A stretch of 64,000 nt of DNA from Nitrosomonas nitrosa (GCF_003051105.1 NZ_QAOO01000008.1:80439-144438), one strand, 5' to 3'; positions 1-11,805 are shown, counted from the first letter of the stretch. Program-made: numbers and translations. Notes: a model not told the origin generated them from the letters alone.

Positions 1-791
1 TTACTCCAAACTCGTATATCACCCATCACCTCACAAATCTAACTACATCGGTAGGAGAAGGACCTTTTTGGGTATTGCATGTGGATACCCTTGTGATGTC
101 GGTTATTCTCGGTATTTTGGGAATGGGATCTTTGTGGCTGGTGGTTCGAAAGGCAACACCCGGTGTTCCAACAAAGCGGCAAGCATTTGTGGAATTGCTT
201 ATTGAATTTATCGATACACAGGTAAAAAACACGTTCCACGGAAACAGGCATACTTTCGTAGCGCCCGCAGCACTCACCATTTTTGTATGGGTATTGTTGC
301 TGAATACAATGGATTTATTACCCATCGATATTATGGCTTGGGTATATGAAAATGTATTCGGTATACATAATTGGCGTAACGTGCCGACGACGGATGTCAA
401 TACAACTTTCGCATTAGCGTTGTCAATATGGTTCTTGATGATATTTTTCAACCTCAAGGTCAAAGGGTTGGGGGGGTGGCTTTTTGAATTATTTTGCACA
501 CCATTTGGTAAGAACCCGATTTTGTGGCCGTTGAATTTATTGTTCAACGTAATTGAGTATGTATCGAAACCCCTTTCTCACTCTTTACGGCTTTTCGGTA
601 ACATCTACGCTGGTGAAATTATTTTTCTATTGCTAGGTATGTGGGCTGCAACAGGTGTTGCAGGATCTTTTTTCAGCGCTATTCTAGGTGCGGGATGGGC
701 AATTTTCCATATACTTATAGTAACGTTGCAAGCGTTTATTTTTATGATGCTATCTGTGGTTTATCTTTCGATGGCACATGAATCTCATTGA
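1..791 (+). CDS. atpB: ATP synthase Fo subunit a (5' partial)
   Basis: Subunit a of the membrane Fo sector forms the proton half-channels against the c-ring. The frame is open from base 3 and its first codons ([14 protein letters not shown]) match the start of proteobacterial AtpB, so the true start lies just left of the window; the TTG at 75 is an internal codon. Several hydrophobic helices are visible. The conserved helix with [12 protein letters not shown] holds the essential arginine that faces the c-ring carboxylate. It is the first gene here of the order a-c-b-delta-alpha-gamma-beta-epsilon. Identity is certain; only the 5' end is missing. Confidence 0.97.
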   Translation, partial: TPNSYITHHLTNLTTSVGEGPFWVLHVDTLVMSVILGILGMGSLWLVVRKATPGVPTKRQAFVELLIEFIDTQVKNTFHGNRHTFVAPAALTIFVWVLLLNTMDLLPIDIMAWVYENVFGIHNWRNVPTTDVNTTFALALSIWFLMIFFNLKVKGLGGWLFELFCTPFGKNPILWPLNLLFNVIEYVSKPLSHSLRLFGNIYAGEIIFLLLGMWAATGVAGSFFSAILGAGWAIFHILIVTLQAFIFMMLSVVYLSMAHESH

Positions 792-815
792 TTGGATAAG
801 AGTTTTTTAACATAA

Positions 816-1109
<294 letters not shown>

Positions 1110-1148
1110 AATCCATTTTGTATTAATAAAACTTACACGAAGCTGGCT

Positions 1149-1622
1149 ATGAATATTAATTTCACTCTCATATCACAAGCAGTAGCCTTTTCGGTATTTA
1201 TCTGGTTTACAGTCAAATTTGTATGGCCGCCACTGCTACGCGCAATTGAAGAGCGGCAAAAACAGATTGCTGATGGTTTAGCAGCAGGTGAACGCGGTAA
1301 AAAAGAACTGGAGCTGGCAAGTCACAGGTCTTCAGAAGTTTTGAAAGAAGCCAAGCAGCGTGCAACAGAGATCATTACGCAAGCCGAAAAACGTGCTGCC
1401 GAGATTGTCGAGGAAGCTAAGGAAAATGCAAAAATCGAAGGAGATCGGATTCTTGTAGGCGCAAAAGCAGAAATCGACCATGAGGTTTTTGCAGCAAAAG
1501 AAGCATTGCGTCGACAAATTGCAGATTTGGCTTTAGCGGGCGCTACCAAGATTTTACGTCGTGAGGTCGATGCCAAAGTGCATGCCGATTTACTTGCATC
1601 TATAGAGGAAGAATTGAAGTAA
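1149..1622 (+). CDS. atpF: ATP synthase Fo subunit b
   Basis: Peripheral stalk subunit b, 157 residues. One N-terminal membrane helix (about residues 5-25) is followed by a long charged, alanine-rich helix that would dimerise as the stator stalk and bind subunit delta. The motif [14 protein letters not shown] just after the membrane segment is typical of bacterial b subunits. The stop codon overlaps the atpH start by one base (TAATG), which suggests translational coupling. Confidence 0.97.
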   Translation: MNINFTLISQAVAFSVFIWFTVKFVWPPLLRAIEERQKQIADGLAAGERGKKELELASHRSSEVLKEAKQRATEIITQAEKRAAEIVEEAKENAKIEGDRILVGAKAEIDHEVFAAKEALRRQIADLALAGATKILRREVDAKVHADLLASIEEELK

Positions 1623-2158
1623 TGGCCGAGCAAATAACCATTGCTAGGCCTTATGCTGAAGCAGTATTTAAGCTAGCAAAAGAAAAGGATGCGCTATCAG
1701 CGTGGTCAGATATGCTGAAAGTGATTTCACAAGTCACGTCATTTGAGCAGGTACAGGCCCTTGTTTCTAATCCAGGCATTACTGCAGATAAATTATTGGC
1801 AATAATTTTAGATATCTGTGGAAACAATCTAAATGATGAAGGTAAAAATTTAGTTGCTTTGTTGATTGAAAACAATCGCATAGAAGTACTACCTCAATTA
1901 AGCGATTTATATGAACAATTGAAGGCGCAGCAGGAAGGGGTACTAGAGGCTAACATCGCTTCGGCCTATGCAATTTCCGAAAAGCAACTAGAGAAATTAG
2001 TTTCAGTGCTTGAAAAAAAGTTTAAATGTAAAATCAAAGCGAAAGTGAATATTGATCCAGAGTTAATAGGCGGAGTAAAAGTTGTAATAGGCGATGAAGT
2101 TATTGATAGCTCCGTACGCGGTAAACTCGAAACCATGTCTGTTGCCCTCAAAAGCTAG
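1622..2158 (+). CDS. atpH: ATP synthase F1 subunit delta
   Basis: Delta (OSCP) subunit, 178 residues, linking the b-subunit stalk to the top of the F1 alpha3beta3 head. The N-terminal helical domain begins with ITIARPYAEAVFKLA, and the C-terminal part contains DPELIGGVKVVIGDEVIDSSVRGKL, both family signatures. The start overlaps the atpF stop by one base, and atpA follows 12 bases after the stop. Confidence 0.97.
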   Translation: MAEQITIARPYAEAVFKLAKEKDALSAWSDMLKVISQVTSFEQVQALVSNPGITADKLLAIILDICGNNLNDEGKNLVALLIENNRIEVLPQLSDLYEQLKAQQEGVLEANIASAYAISEKQLEKLVSVLEKKFKCKIKAKVNIDPELIGGVKVVIGDEVIDSSVRGKLETMSVALKS

Positions 2159-2170
2159 GAGTTATTAAAA

Positions 2171-3712
2171 ATGCAGTTAAATCCATCAGAAATCAGTGAG
2201 CTGATTAAAACTAGGATTGAAGGACTTTCTATTTCCTCGGAGATTCGTACTCAGGGGACTATCGTATCGATAACAGATGGAATTGTCCGTATACATGGTC
2301 TATCAGATGTCATGCAAGGTGAAATGCTTGAGTTTCCGGGCAATACCTATGGTCTCGCTCTGAATTTGGAAAGAGATTCGGTGGGTGCGGTTATTCTGGG
2401 CGCTTATGAGCACCTTACAGAAGGGGATACGGTCAAGTGTACAGGGCGTATCTTGGAAGTGCCGGTGGGAGAAGGATTATTAGGGCGTGTCGTTAATGCG
2501 CTGGGACAACCTATCGATGGCAAAGGACCGATAACTGCTCAGGGAACGGAACCGATAGAGAAAATTGCACCCGGCGTGATCTGGCGTCAATCTGTAGATC
2601 AACCTGTTCAAACTGGATTGAAAGCTATTGATTCCATGGTGCCAGTAGGTCGTGGCCAGCGAGAATTAATTATCGGTGATCGTCAAACGGGAAAAACAGC
2701 TGTTGCGATAGATGCAATCATTAATCAAAAAGGTGAGAATATGATTTGCATCTATGTGGCCATTGGACAAAAGGCCTCATCGATAGCAAACGTGGTTCGT
2801 AAGCTTGAAGAACATGGTGCGATGGAGTACACCATCGTTGTTGTCGCTTCTGCTTCAGAATCTGCTGCAATGCAATTTATCGCACCCTATTCAGGGTGCA
2901 CCATGGGTGAGTATTTTCGTGATAATGGTCAAGATGCACTCATAGTTTATGATGATTTGACCAAGCAAGCTTGGGCGTACCGTCAAATATCGCTGCTTCT
3001 ACGACGCCCTCCTGGAAGGGAAGCGTACCCAGGGGATGTCTTTTATTTGCACTCCCGTTTACTTGAGCGGGCTGCCAGGGTAAATCCAGAGTATGTAGAG
3101 AAACATACCAATGGCAAAGTAAAAGGCAAGACTGGCTCGCTGACAGCACTACCCATTATTGAAACGCAGGCCGGTGACGTAACCGCATTTGTACCAACAA
3201 ACGTGATTTCCATTACGGATGGTCAGATATTCTTGGAGACTGATTTATTTAATGCAGGTATTCGTCCAGCAATTAATGCAGGTATATCCGTGTCACGGGT
3301 CGGTGGTGCAGCGCAAACCAAAGTGATCAAAAAATTGGGGGGCGGTATTCGCCTGGCATTGGCGCAGTATCGAGAGCTTGCAGCTTTTGCACAGTTTGCA
3401 TCAGATTTGGATGAAGCGACACGTAAACAATTGGATCGAGGAAAAATGGCGACGGAGTTGATGAAACAATCACAGTTTGCCACCCTCAGTGTTTCAGAGA
3501 TGGCGCTTACGCTATTTGCCTTGAACAAAGGCTATTTGGACGATGTCGATGTCAAGCGAGGTTTGGCGTTTGAATCTGCACTAAGAAGTTATATGCGAAG
3601 CCAGCATGCTGCAATCATGGATAAAATTGAGACAACTAAAAATCTGGATGAAGCAACTGAGCAAGCATTGGCAGAAGCTATCGAAGATTTTAAGAAAAAC
3701 GGGACCTATTAA
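2171..3712 (+). CDS. atpA: ATP synthase F1 subunit alpha
   Basis: Non-catalytic nucleotide-binding subunit of F1, 513 residues, the usual length. The Walker A motif GDRQTGKT lies near residue 170, and the [17 protein letters not shown] segment and the ATP synthase alpha/beta signature region are present. AGGAG precedes the ATG at a suitable distance. It sits between atpH and atpG with only a few bases on either side. Nothing unusual is visible. Confidence 0.98.
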   Translation: MQLNPSEISELIKTRIEGLSISSEIRTQGTIVSITDGIVRIHGLSDVMQGEMLEFPGNTYGLALNLERDSVGAVILGAYEHLTEGDTVKCTGRILEVPVGEGLLGRVVNALGQPIDGKGPITAQGTEPIEKIAPGVIWRQSVDQPVQTGLKAIDSMVPVGRGQRELIIGDRQTGKTAVAIDAIINQKGENMICIYVAIGQKASSIANVVRKLEEHGAMEYTIVVVASASESAAMQFIAPYSGCTMGEYFRDNGQDALIVYDDLTKQAWAYRQISLLLRRPPGREAYPGDVFYLHSRLLERAARVNPEYVEKHTNGKVKGKTGSLTALPIIETQAGDVTAFVPTNVISITDGQIFLETDLFNAGIRPAINAGISVSRVGGAAQTKVIKKLGGGIRLALAQYRELAAFAQFASDLDEATRKQLDRGKMATELMKQSQFATLSVSEMALTLFALNKGYLDDVDVKRGLAFESALRSYMRSQHAAIMDKIETTKNLDEATEQALAEAIEDFKKNGTY

Positions 3713-3715
3713 CCG

Positions 3716-4597
3716 ATGGCTGGAAGCAGGGAAATACGCAATAAAATCAGAAGCATAAAGAATACGCAGAAGATTACTCGCGCCATGGAAATGGTAGCTG
3801 CATCAAAAATGCGTAAGGCTCAGGATCGTATGAGAAAGGCGCGGCCTTATGGCGAGAAAATTCGTAATGTGGCTGCACATATGAGTCGAGCAAGTACCGA
3901 ATATCACCACCCTTTTCTGGTTGAACGCGATACTGTGAAGCGGATCGGCGTAATTGTGATTACTTCTGATAAAGGCTTATGTGGCGGATTGAACACAAAT
4001 GTACTGCGTAAGGCATTAAATCAAATGCGTGCCTGGGAAGCGGAAGGAGAACAAATCGAAGTTTGTTGCATAGGCAATAAGGGCTTGGGCTTCATGAGCC
4101 GAATTGGAGCAAATGTTATTTCGCAGGTAACGGGGCTGGGTGATACACCTAATATCGAAAGATTGATAGGTGCGATCAAAATTGTCCTTGATGGATATAC
4201 GGCAGATCGTTTCGATCGGGTTTACATATTTTATAATCGCTTTGTTAATACAATGAAGCAAGAACCAACGATGGAACAGTTGTTGCCGCTATCTGATGAG
4301 CGCATGAGTGGCGAAGAAAATGACGCGAGTCAGAATAAGTTGTGGGATTACTTATATGAGCCTGAAGCGAAGCCTATTATCGATGACATCATGGTCAGAT
4401 ATGTGGAAGCGTTGATTTACCAGGCTGTGACTGAGAATATGGCATCGGAGCAATCTGCGAGGATGGTTGCGATGAAAGCAGCTTCAGATAATGCGGGTAA
4501 TTTAATCGACGAATTGACTCTGATTTACAACAAATCTCGTCAAGCTGCTATTACTAAGGAATTATCAGAAATCGTAGGTGGCGCAGCCGCTGTTTAA
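3716..4597 (+). CDS. atpG: ATP synthase F1 subunit gamma
   Basis: Rotary shaft of F1, 293 residues. The N-terminal helix starts [35 protein letters not shown], and the C-terminal helix ends in the conserved [21 protein letters not shown] region (here [18 protein letters not shown]). These two helices form the coiled-coil shaft inside alpha3beta3. The gene begins 3 bases after the atpA stop, so it is part of the same transcript. Confidence 0.98.
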   Translation: MAGSREIRNKIRSIKNTQKITRAMEMVAASKMRKAQDRMRKARPYGEKIRNVAAHMSRASTEYHHPFLVERDTVKRIGVIVITSDKGLCGGLNTNVLRKALNQMRAWEAEGEQIEVCCIGNKGLGFMSRIGANVISQVTGLGDTPNIERLIGAIKIVLDGYTADRFDRVYIFYNRFVNTMKQEPTMEQLLPLSDERMSGEENDASQNKLWDYLYEPEAKPIIDDIMVRYVEALIYQAVTENMASEQSARMVAMKAASDNAGNLIDELTLIYNKSRQAAITKELSEIVGGAAAV

Positions 4598-4615
4598 TCA
4601 ATATTTTAGTATTAG

Positions 4616-6004
<1,389 letters not shown>

Positions 6005-6025
6005 TTAATCACTATAGTGGATAAA

Positions 6026-6448
6026 ATGGGCACAATATTTCATCTGGATATTGTTAGTGCTGAGGAATCAATCTATTCTGGGCCTGCTGAGTTCATGGTT
6101 GCGCCTGCACTGATGGGCGAAGTTGGGATTTACCCTCATCACACACCGATGCTAACGCGGATTAGGTCGGGGATGGTGCGTATTAAGGCACCGTTAAAAG
6201 ATGAAGAATCAGTTTATGTGTCGGGGGGTATGCTTGAAGTACAGCCTGATATAGTCACGATTCTTGCCGATACTGCGATAAGGGGTGAAGATCTCGATGA
6301 AGCTAAAGCTTTGGAAGCCAAGAAAAGGGCGGAAGAGGCTATGAAAAATAAAACATCCGAGATTGAATACGCCCGAGCGCAAGCTGAACTGATGGAAGCG
6401 GCTGCTCAACTAACAGCGATTCAGAAACTTAGAAAACGCGGTCACTAA
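6026..6448 (+). CDS. atpC: ATP synthase F1 subunit epsilon
   Basis: Epsilon subunit, about 140 residues, that couples gamma to the c-ring and can inhibit ATP hydrolysis. The N-terminal beta-sandwich ([31 protein letters not shown]) and the alanine/glutamate-rich C-terminal helical hairpin are both present. I prefer the ATG at 6026 because [11 protein letters not shown] matches the family N-terminus; an in-frame GTG at 6017 is possible. No strong ribosome binding site is seen. It is the last gene of the atp operon and is followed by a strong inverted repeat. Confidence 0.95.
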   Translation: MGTIFHLDIVSAEESIYSGPAEFMVAPALMGEVGIYPHHTPMLTRIRSGMVRIKAPLKDEESVYVSGGMLEVQPDIVTILADTAIRGEDLDEAKALEAKKRAEEAMKNKTSEIEYARAQAELMEAAAQLTAIQKLRKRGH

Positions 6449-6455
6449 ATCAGTA

Positions 6456-6507
6456 GATAGATTTGACTAATCTATCGTCATGGTTCATAGATGAACCATG
6501 ACGATAG
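6456..6507 (+). terminator. Inverted repeat(s) after atpC, candidate terminator or 3' mRNA stabiliser
   Basis: A perfect 17-bp inverted repeat spans 6472-6488 and 6491-6507 with a two-base centre. An 8-bp stem (6456-6463 with 6469-6476) overlaps its 5' arm, so the two hairpins cannot form together. There is no clean T-tract after the long stem (TTAGGCTATTTTC), so intrinsic termination is plausible but not certain; protection of the atp mRNA 3' end is the alternative. Confidence 0.6.
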
Positions 6508-7097
6508 TTAGGCTATTTTCACAGGCGAATATTATCGTTACTGTGATGATGTGCTCTCGCAGTTTTTCAGATTCATGCTAATTCTTTTCACCAAGGCTTA
6601 GTTTTAGCGCATTGCCGTTTCAATCCTGCTTACTACGTGTTCTTCATAGTTGCTGATAGGCATACGAGGTGGAAGTATCTAACTGCCTACATCTCATTAT
6701 CCTTAATTTCTGTACCTTCCATAGATAAAGCTTCGAAATGCAACATTTCGAACGACGCAAATTTTCAGTAATTTGCTACCTGTCTTCACTTTTCACCTGA
6801 TTAATAACAAAGATTTTTCTTTGTTGGTTACATCCTCCTAGTTGTGTAAATGACACTTGTGCTAAAAAATTGTCAACTTTATCCATTATGAGCAGCTAGC
6901 CGCTAAATCAGGTGATTGTATAGTTTGTAACCAATTTGGTATCAAGTTCCTCAGAATTTAGTCGTTGTATGCAGCATGGTTCGTAATCCTGAAATGACTT
7001 CTTTTCTGGTTTACAGGAGATCTGTGTAAATCATAAATGAAATACATTGCATAGTCGTTACCTCCTCTTACAAGTGACAGTTTCTATTCAAAAAGGC
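6508..7097. other. Gene-free region with clustered hairpins
   Basis: No convincing reading frame is present on either strand across about 590 bases. Three short perfect hairpins lie in a row: TTCGAAATG with CATTTCGAA at 6732-6752, GCAAATT with AATTTGC at 6757-6776, and AACAAAG with CTTTGTT at 6806-6825. None carries an obvious T-tract. A small RNA, a leader or a decayed gene are all possible. The promoter of the downstream GGDEF-EAL gene must lie here, but no clear -35/-10 pair stands out. Confidence 0.4.
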
Positions 7098-7907
7098 ATG
7101 AAAGCAAAATTGTTTTTAACCCAGTATGACCGACGAATAAATTTAGTGGGGAGCTTGATTCTCATAACCCTCATCTTGGTCACGGGTATTTTTGTATATA
7201 CAACGATGCATCGTCAGAGCGTGCGCCTCTTGGATATGAGTCTTGAAACGCTGTCGCAGCAAGAAGCACAATTGCTAAATAGCCAGATTCAGGCGATGGT
7301 CAGCGATACGAAATCGATAAGTGCTCGCTTTTCATTGATTGATGCTTTACAGCAAATAAATAGCCAACAAGGTGAAACAGATGCTATTGAAAAGCTGGAG
7401 CAATATGTAAATGCATTGTTGCATAATGGCTTTAACTCCATATCAATTTATGATTATGCCGGTAATAACGTCGTCCAGGCCGGCCCAACCAGCCAGGAAT
7501 TGACCGAATCCCTTTCTTTTGAGCTCGAAAGCGCGATGATAACGCTCTGGTGGAATGAGCGTTATATACAGCGCATCCAGATGGAAGTATTCGACCACAA
7601 TGGCCAACAAATTGGGTATATCGTCACGGAAAAAAATCAATCTTTACTCACACAATCTTTGTACGAAATAGGAGCAATTGGTGAAAGTGGTGAGTTTATG
7701 CTTTGTACTCCCTGGAGGGAAGATAGATTAAAGATGGAATGCTTCTTGATGAACGCTGCTGGCGTGCAGTTTCGGCGTTTATCCCGTGTGTTGGCCGATA
7801 AAGCTTTGCCCATGGACTATGCGTTGAGAGGAGAATCCGGTGTGGTGACAACTGGCGATTATCGTCAGATACGCGTTGTCGCAGCCCATACTCCTGTCGG
7901 TGAGTAA
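7098..7907 (+). CDS. N-terminal sensor fragment of an interrupted PAS-GGDEF-EAL protein
   Basis: This segment encodes a first membrane helix (about residues 13-35, NLVGSLILITLILVTGIFVY) and a periplasmic sensor region of roughly 230 residues, ending at an in-frame TAA (7905-7907) right after HTPVGE. After the stop the same frame continues with GLGLVVKIDEEELYQP, the normal continuation of such a dCACHE-like sensor, so one gene has been split by a single nonsense codon. I chose the ATG at 7098 (MKAKLFLTQYD); an in-frame TTG at 7047 and GTG at 7074 are alternatives. Alone, this piece would be a membrane sensor without output domains. Confidence 0.7.
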   Translation: MKAKLFLTQYDRRINLVGSLILITLILVTGIFVYTTMHRQSVRLLDMSLETLSQQEAQLLNSQIQAMVSDTKSISARFSLIDALQQINSQQGETDAIEKLEQYVNALLHNGFNSISIYDYAGNNVVQAGPTSQELTESLSFELESAMITLWWNERYIQRIQMEVFDHNGQQIGYIVTEKNQSLLTQSLYEIGAIGESGEFMLCTPWREDRLKMECFLMNAAGVQFRRLSRVLADKALPMDYALRGESGVVTTGDYRQIRVVAAHTPVGE

Positions 7908-7997
7908 GGACTCGGTTTAGTCGTCAAGATTGACGAAGAAGAGTTATATCAACCTATTACTGCGCGGGCAAAAGAAATATTTTTCTATATCATTTTA

Positions 7998-10160
7998 TTG
8001 ATGGTCATGGCTTTGCTGTTGCTCAATTGGCAACTGATGCCGTTAGTGCGTAAGCTTGTCAGATCAGAGCAAGAAATAGAGAAAGTCAATGCCAATTTGC
8101 ATAGATCCAAGGAAATTATTGAACGTAATCTTTCTGAATTGACACATTATAACGAAGCGGTTGGTAAACTCGCACTTGTTTCTGTCGCCGATCAGAAGGG
8201 ACTCATTATTCAAGCTAACAGCAAGTTTTGTGAAGTGAGCGGATACAATGAAGAGGAATTAATCGGACAGGATCACCGTATTCTCAATTCTGGTATCCAT
8301 CCCAAGGTTTTCTGGACTGAGATGTGGAGAACGGTCTCTCTTGGCGATACTTGGCATGCGGAAGTCTGTAATCGCACCAAGGGAGGAGAGCTTTATTGGG
8401 TTGACACGACCATTGTCCCGCTGAGGGACAGTAGCGGGAGGATTTACCGGTATCTTTCGGTGCGTGTCGATATTAGTGCTCGTAAACAAAAAGAGTTGTC
8501 GTTATGTCAACAGCTCAAGGAAAGTAACTGCCTCCAGTTAATTCGTCAAGCTATGGATTCAGAGCTATCGGTGAGCAAGCTATGCCAGCACATTTTGGCG
8601 CACTTAACCGCTGCTGTGCAATATCCAGAAATTGCTTCCGCTAAAATTGAGTTGGCAGGTGAGCAGTTCGTTACTGATAATTATGTTGAAGTCTTTGCGC
8701 AACGATTAAGTGCGGAAATCATCGTTAATGGTAACAACATAGGGGAATTGCAATTAGGCTACCTTGAAAGCAAGCTTTTTTGGCTCCCAGAAGAACAGAA
8801 TCTCATCGATATCATTGCCAATGATCTGGGCCGATGGTATGAGCGCAAACTGGCAGATCAGCGTATCAGCTATCTGGCGACACATGATAATTTAACCGGT
8901 TTGCCAAACTGGCATTTGCTTCAGGATCGTATCGCGCAAGCGATTGCCCATGCAGGCCGTCATCGAAAGCGGGCAGCGATTTTGTTCATCGATCTGGATC
9001 GATTCAAGATCATTAATGATTCACTCGGGCATGAAATGGGTGATTTATTGCTAAAAGAAACCGGTATCCGGCTCAGATCGTGTGTGCGTGCTGAAGATAC
9101 GGTCGCCCGTCAAGGCGGGGATGAATTTGTCGTGCTATTGCAAGGCATTTCAGATCATCAAAGCGCGGGAGCGGTAGCGAAAAAGATATTGGAAGCGATC
9201 AAGCAACCTTATCCGATTGGTGGTAAGAAACTACATATCGGGTGTAGCATTGGCATTGCGGTTTTTCCGGATGATGGTGAAAACGCCGATATCCTGCTGA
9301 AAAACAGTGATATCGCAATGTATCATGCCAAGGAAATCGGGCGAAACAATTATCAGTTTTTTACTGCGGATATGAATCAGCAAATCATGGAAAGGCATTT
9401 GCTGGAAACAGATTTGCGTCGCGCGGCAGAGCGTAAAGAGTTTCAGTTGTATTTTCAGCCTGTTATCGATATGCCTGAGCAGAAACTGAAAAGCATGGAA
9501 GCATTGCTACGCTGGAAGCACCCTAAGCTAGGGTCGGTTCCGCCTTCCAAATTTATTTTGCTGGCAGAGGAGACCGGCATGATCATATCTATTGGCGAGT
9601 GGGTATTGAAAGAGGCTTGCTTGCAGATCAAAGCGTGGCAGGAACGGGGTTATCAGGTGCCGCGTGTCGCGATCAATTTATCTGCCAGGCAATTCCGGTG
9701 TAAAACGCTCGTCGCCGATATTACACGTATTTTAAATGAAACGGGGGTTTCACCTAGTAGCTTGACACTGGAAATTACCGAAAGTATGTTGATCCAAAAT
9801 GTCGATGAAGCCGTTGAGATTCTTACCCAGCTGAGATTAATGGGGTTTGAGCTATCAATCGATGATTTTGGTACGGGTTATTCAAGCTTAGGTTATCTGA
9901 AGTTTTATCCGATCAATATACTTAAAATCGATCGTTCATTCATACAGAATATCGTTTCAGAACCAAATGATGCAGCGATCATTGCGGCTATTCTTGCCAT
10001 GGCTAAGACACTGAAAGTGGCGGTCATCGCCGAGGGCGTAGAAACGCAAGAACAGGTGACTTTTTTGACGCAACAAGGATGTAACCGCTATCAGGGGTTT
10101 TATTTTAGCGAACCGTTAACAGCCGAAGAGCTAGAAAGTAAATTGTGTGCGAGTCAATAG
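7998..10160 (+). CDS. PAS-GGDEF-EAL fragment (diguanylate cyclase/phosphodiesterase), downstream part of the interrupted gene
   Basis: Same frame as the sensor fragment at 7098-7907. It opens with the second membrane helix (MALLLLNWQL), then a signalling helix, a PAS domain (SVADQKGLIIQANSKF), a poorly conserved linker that may be GAF-like, a GGDEF domain and an EAL domain. GGDEF is intact (RQGGDEFVVLLQ), with an RxxD inhibitory-site motif five residues upstream (RAED). The EAL domain keeps EALLRW, EITES, DDFGTGYSS and KIDRSFI, so both synthesis and breakdown of cyclic-di-GMP look chemically possible. The TTG at 7998 or ATG at 8001 are only formal starts, with no ribosome binding site seen. 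If the stop is real, this half needs reinitiation or readthrough to be made. Confidence 0.75.
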   Translation: MMVMALLLLNWQLMPLVRKLVRSEQEIEKVNANLHRSKEIIERNLSELTHYNEAVGKLALVSVADQKGLIIQANSKFCEVSGYNEEELIGQDHRILNSGIHPKVFWTEMWRTVSLGDTWHAEVCNRTKGGELYWVDTTIVPLRDSSGRIYRYLSVRVDISARKQKELSLCQQLKESNCLQLIRQAMDSELSVSKLCQHILAHLTAAVQYPEIASAKIELAGEQFVTDNYVEVFAQRLSAEIIVNGNNIGELQLGYLESKLFWLPEEQNLIDIIANDLGRWYERKLADQRISYLATHDNLTGLPNWHLLQDRIAQAIAHAGRHRKRAAILFIDLDRFKIINDSLGHEMGDLLLKETGIRLRSCVRAEDTVARQGGDEFVVLLQGISDHQSAGAVAKKILEAIKQPYPIGGKKLHIGCSIGIAVFPDDGENADILLKNSDIAMYHAKEIGRNNYQFFTADMNQQIMERHLLETDLRRAAERKEFQLYFQPVIDMPEQKLKSMEALLRWKHPKLGSVPPSKFILLAEETGMIISIGEWVLKEACLQIKAWQERGYQVPRVAINLSARQFRCKTLVADITRILNETGVSPSSLTLEITESMLIQNVDEAVEILTQLRLMGFELSIDDFGTGYSSLGYLKFYPINILKIDRSFIQNIVSEPNDAAIIAAILAMAKTLKVAVIAEGVETQEQVTFLTQQGCNRYQGFYFSEPLTAEELESKLCASQ

Positions 10161-10172
10161 GATAACTTCCCT

Positions 10173-11111
10173 TTATCTTGATTCACGGAGATAACGATTA
10201 TTGATTTTCATAGCGACTGAGCCAATAGCGATAAAGGCAATTCCGCATATGATTAACACCAATGGCCAGCCAAGCGTATTACTGAAATGCTCATAGGTGA
10301 AATAGCTGATATAAGCCAGCATGGATACTGTACCGATCAGCAATAGAACCCGGCTGCGGGTAGTGGTGCTGATATAGATTAGCGTTGCGCTCAAACCCAA
10401 ATAAAGCACTTCAAAAGGACTATCTTGTAGCAAATCAAAAGCGGAAATTAGCAACAGACTAGAACCGATTAAATACCAAAATGCAGCGATGGCGCGATGA
10501 GGAGAATTACTGAGCGCCCATGAGATGCACATCAGTGATGTTCCAACAGCTAGAGCGATGAGGTTTCCGTCTATTTCCAGGAGGGACATTGCAGTGAAAA
10601 AAAAGCTGCAACCGAAAAAAATTGTTGTGAATGCGAGCGTCGTGCGTTGCTTGTAGCAAAATATAGCACCTTGCTGAATGAGCATGATGATCGACATAAA
10701 CAGAACTCCGTACAACGGATCACCTCCTCGCGAATATTCATCAAGCATGACAACGATCCCAGTCGGTTGGAATAATGCGGCCATCAACAAGAAAGGTGTC
10801 GCTGCACGGTCATATTTAGGATGATCCATGGTGGCAAGCCCTAGCAAAAAGGCAATGAATCCTGAACCGAGCGTGATCGCCACACGTTCTCCTGAGCTAA
10901 GCTGATCCCATTGCATCCCGATCAAGATACAGATTCCCGCAAAGACCAGAATACTGCCGATGTAGCCAAACATGCGAGAAAGAATACCGTGCGATTGTTG
11001 AACAGCAATGGCTTGACTGTCCCTCATGGCCGCCACAACTTCATCCACAGACAAGCGATGATTTTGCGCAATGGTAATGATTTCCTGTAATGCTTCCTGC
11101 TTATTGGCCAT
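10173..11111 (-). CDS. DUF2157-like polytopic membrane protein
   Basis: A 312-residue protein: a soluble N-terminal helical part (about 1-40) followed by many membrane helices, from FGYIGSILVFAGICILIGMQW to a last helix around LVLIICGIAFIAIGSVAM. This layout and the GERVAITLGSGFIAFLLG region resemble the DUF2157 family of unknown function. The start codon lies inside the 3' end of the upstream gene (11-base overlap), so the two are probably co-translated. Membrane location is clear; function is unknown. Confidence 0.75.
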   Translation of the reverse strand: MANKQEALQEIITIAQNHRLSVDEVVAAMRDSQAIAVQQSHGILSRMFGYIGSILVFAGICILIGMQWDQLSSGERVAITLGSGFIAFLLGLATMDHPKYDRAATPFLLMAALFQPTGIVVMLDEYSRGGDPLYGVLFMSIIMLIQQGAIFCYKQRTTLAFTTIFFGCSFFFTAMSLLEIDGNLIALAVGTSLMCISWALSNSPHRAIAAFWYLIGSSLLLISAFDLLQDSPFEVLYLGLSATLIYISTTTRSRVLLLIGTVSMLAYISYFTYEHFSNTLGWPLVLIICGIAFIAIGSVAMKINNRYLRESR

Positions 11112-11718
11112 AGTTTAGCGATCCGTTTTGATCTGAATTGATCATCCATCCAATAAAATTGAAGTTACCGTAAGAATAGGCGTTACCGTAGTCGGGAATG
11201 ACATAACTTGCACCGCCCTCTTTTTTTATGCGTGGAACATAGCGTCCGGAATGGCCGCCGAAGAGTTCTAACCAAAGACCACGTGAGCGATATTGACCGG
11301 GTACGAATTGGTAGCCATCAGGAGATTTACTATTGTTATCGATGAGGACATCCTTGAATTCAGCGACCAGTATTTCGTTGTCGCCAGCATGATCTATATC
11401 GCTCGGTATTTGATAATGAATTTTACGTACGCTTCCCTTCTGTCCGTTAAAAACAAATAATTCTTTGAGGTAGACAGCTTCTTGTTCTTTTTTAGGTACA
11501 AGCTTCATATACAACTTTTTGTTTTTGATGATGAAATCGACATGCATCGGTGCATGCAGGTCATAGCGTGAGCTGCTGAAAATCAATTCATGCTGTGGAG
11601 GTGCTCCAAGCTTTTGGGGTAAATGGCTCGCAACTAAAAACCCTAGAACTAATATGACAGGCAGCGCGAGGCCGATGATCAAGGCAAAATTTGCTTTAAA
11701 AAAGTGGTTCTGCGCCAT
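11101..11718 (-). CDS. Hypothetical membrane-anchored protein, partner of the DUF2157-like gene
   Basis: About 205 residues. One N-terminal membrane helix (ALIIGLALPVILVLGFLVA) is followed by a soluble domain rich in beta-strand-like segments, ending in NGSLNYGQ. I chose the ATG at 11718 (MAQNHFF); an ATG at 11733 is the alternative. The longer open frame to 12060 would run into copA and its promoter and is not believable. DUF2157 genes often sit beside GDYXXLXY-type membrane proteins; this one occupies that position but I cannot see the signature clearly, so I leave it unnamed. Confidence 0.65.
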   Translation of the reverse strand: MAQNHFFKANFALIIGLALPVILVLGFLVASHLPQKLGAPPQHELIFSSSRYDLHAPMHVDFIIKNKKLYMKLVPKKEQEAVYLKELFVFNGQKGSVRKIHYQIPSDIDHAGDNEILVAEFKDVLIDNNSKSPDGYQFVPGQYRSRGLWLELFGGHSGRYVPRIKKEGGASYVIPDYGNAYSYGNFNFIGWMINSDQNGSLNYGQ

Positions 11719-11805
11719 AGGTAATGGTCTCATTCGATATGCTGAAAACGTACTATGCCTGAAGCCGTTGTAACAGAAAAGAGATATCGCTTGTGTAAGC
11801 AGAAT

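Noticed and set aside
6604..6663. A 19-codon minus-strand micro-ORF with protein-like sequence (MPISNYEEHVVSRIETAMR)
   Set aside because: No ribosome binding site and too short to support; possibly a trace of a decayed gene.
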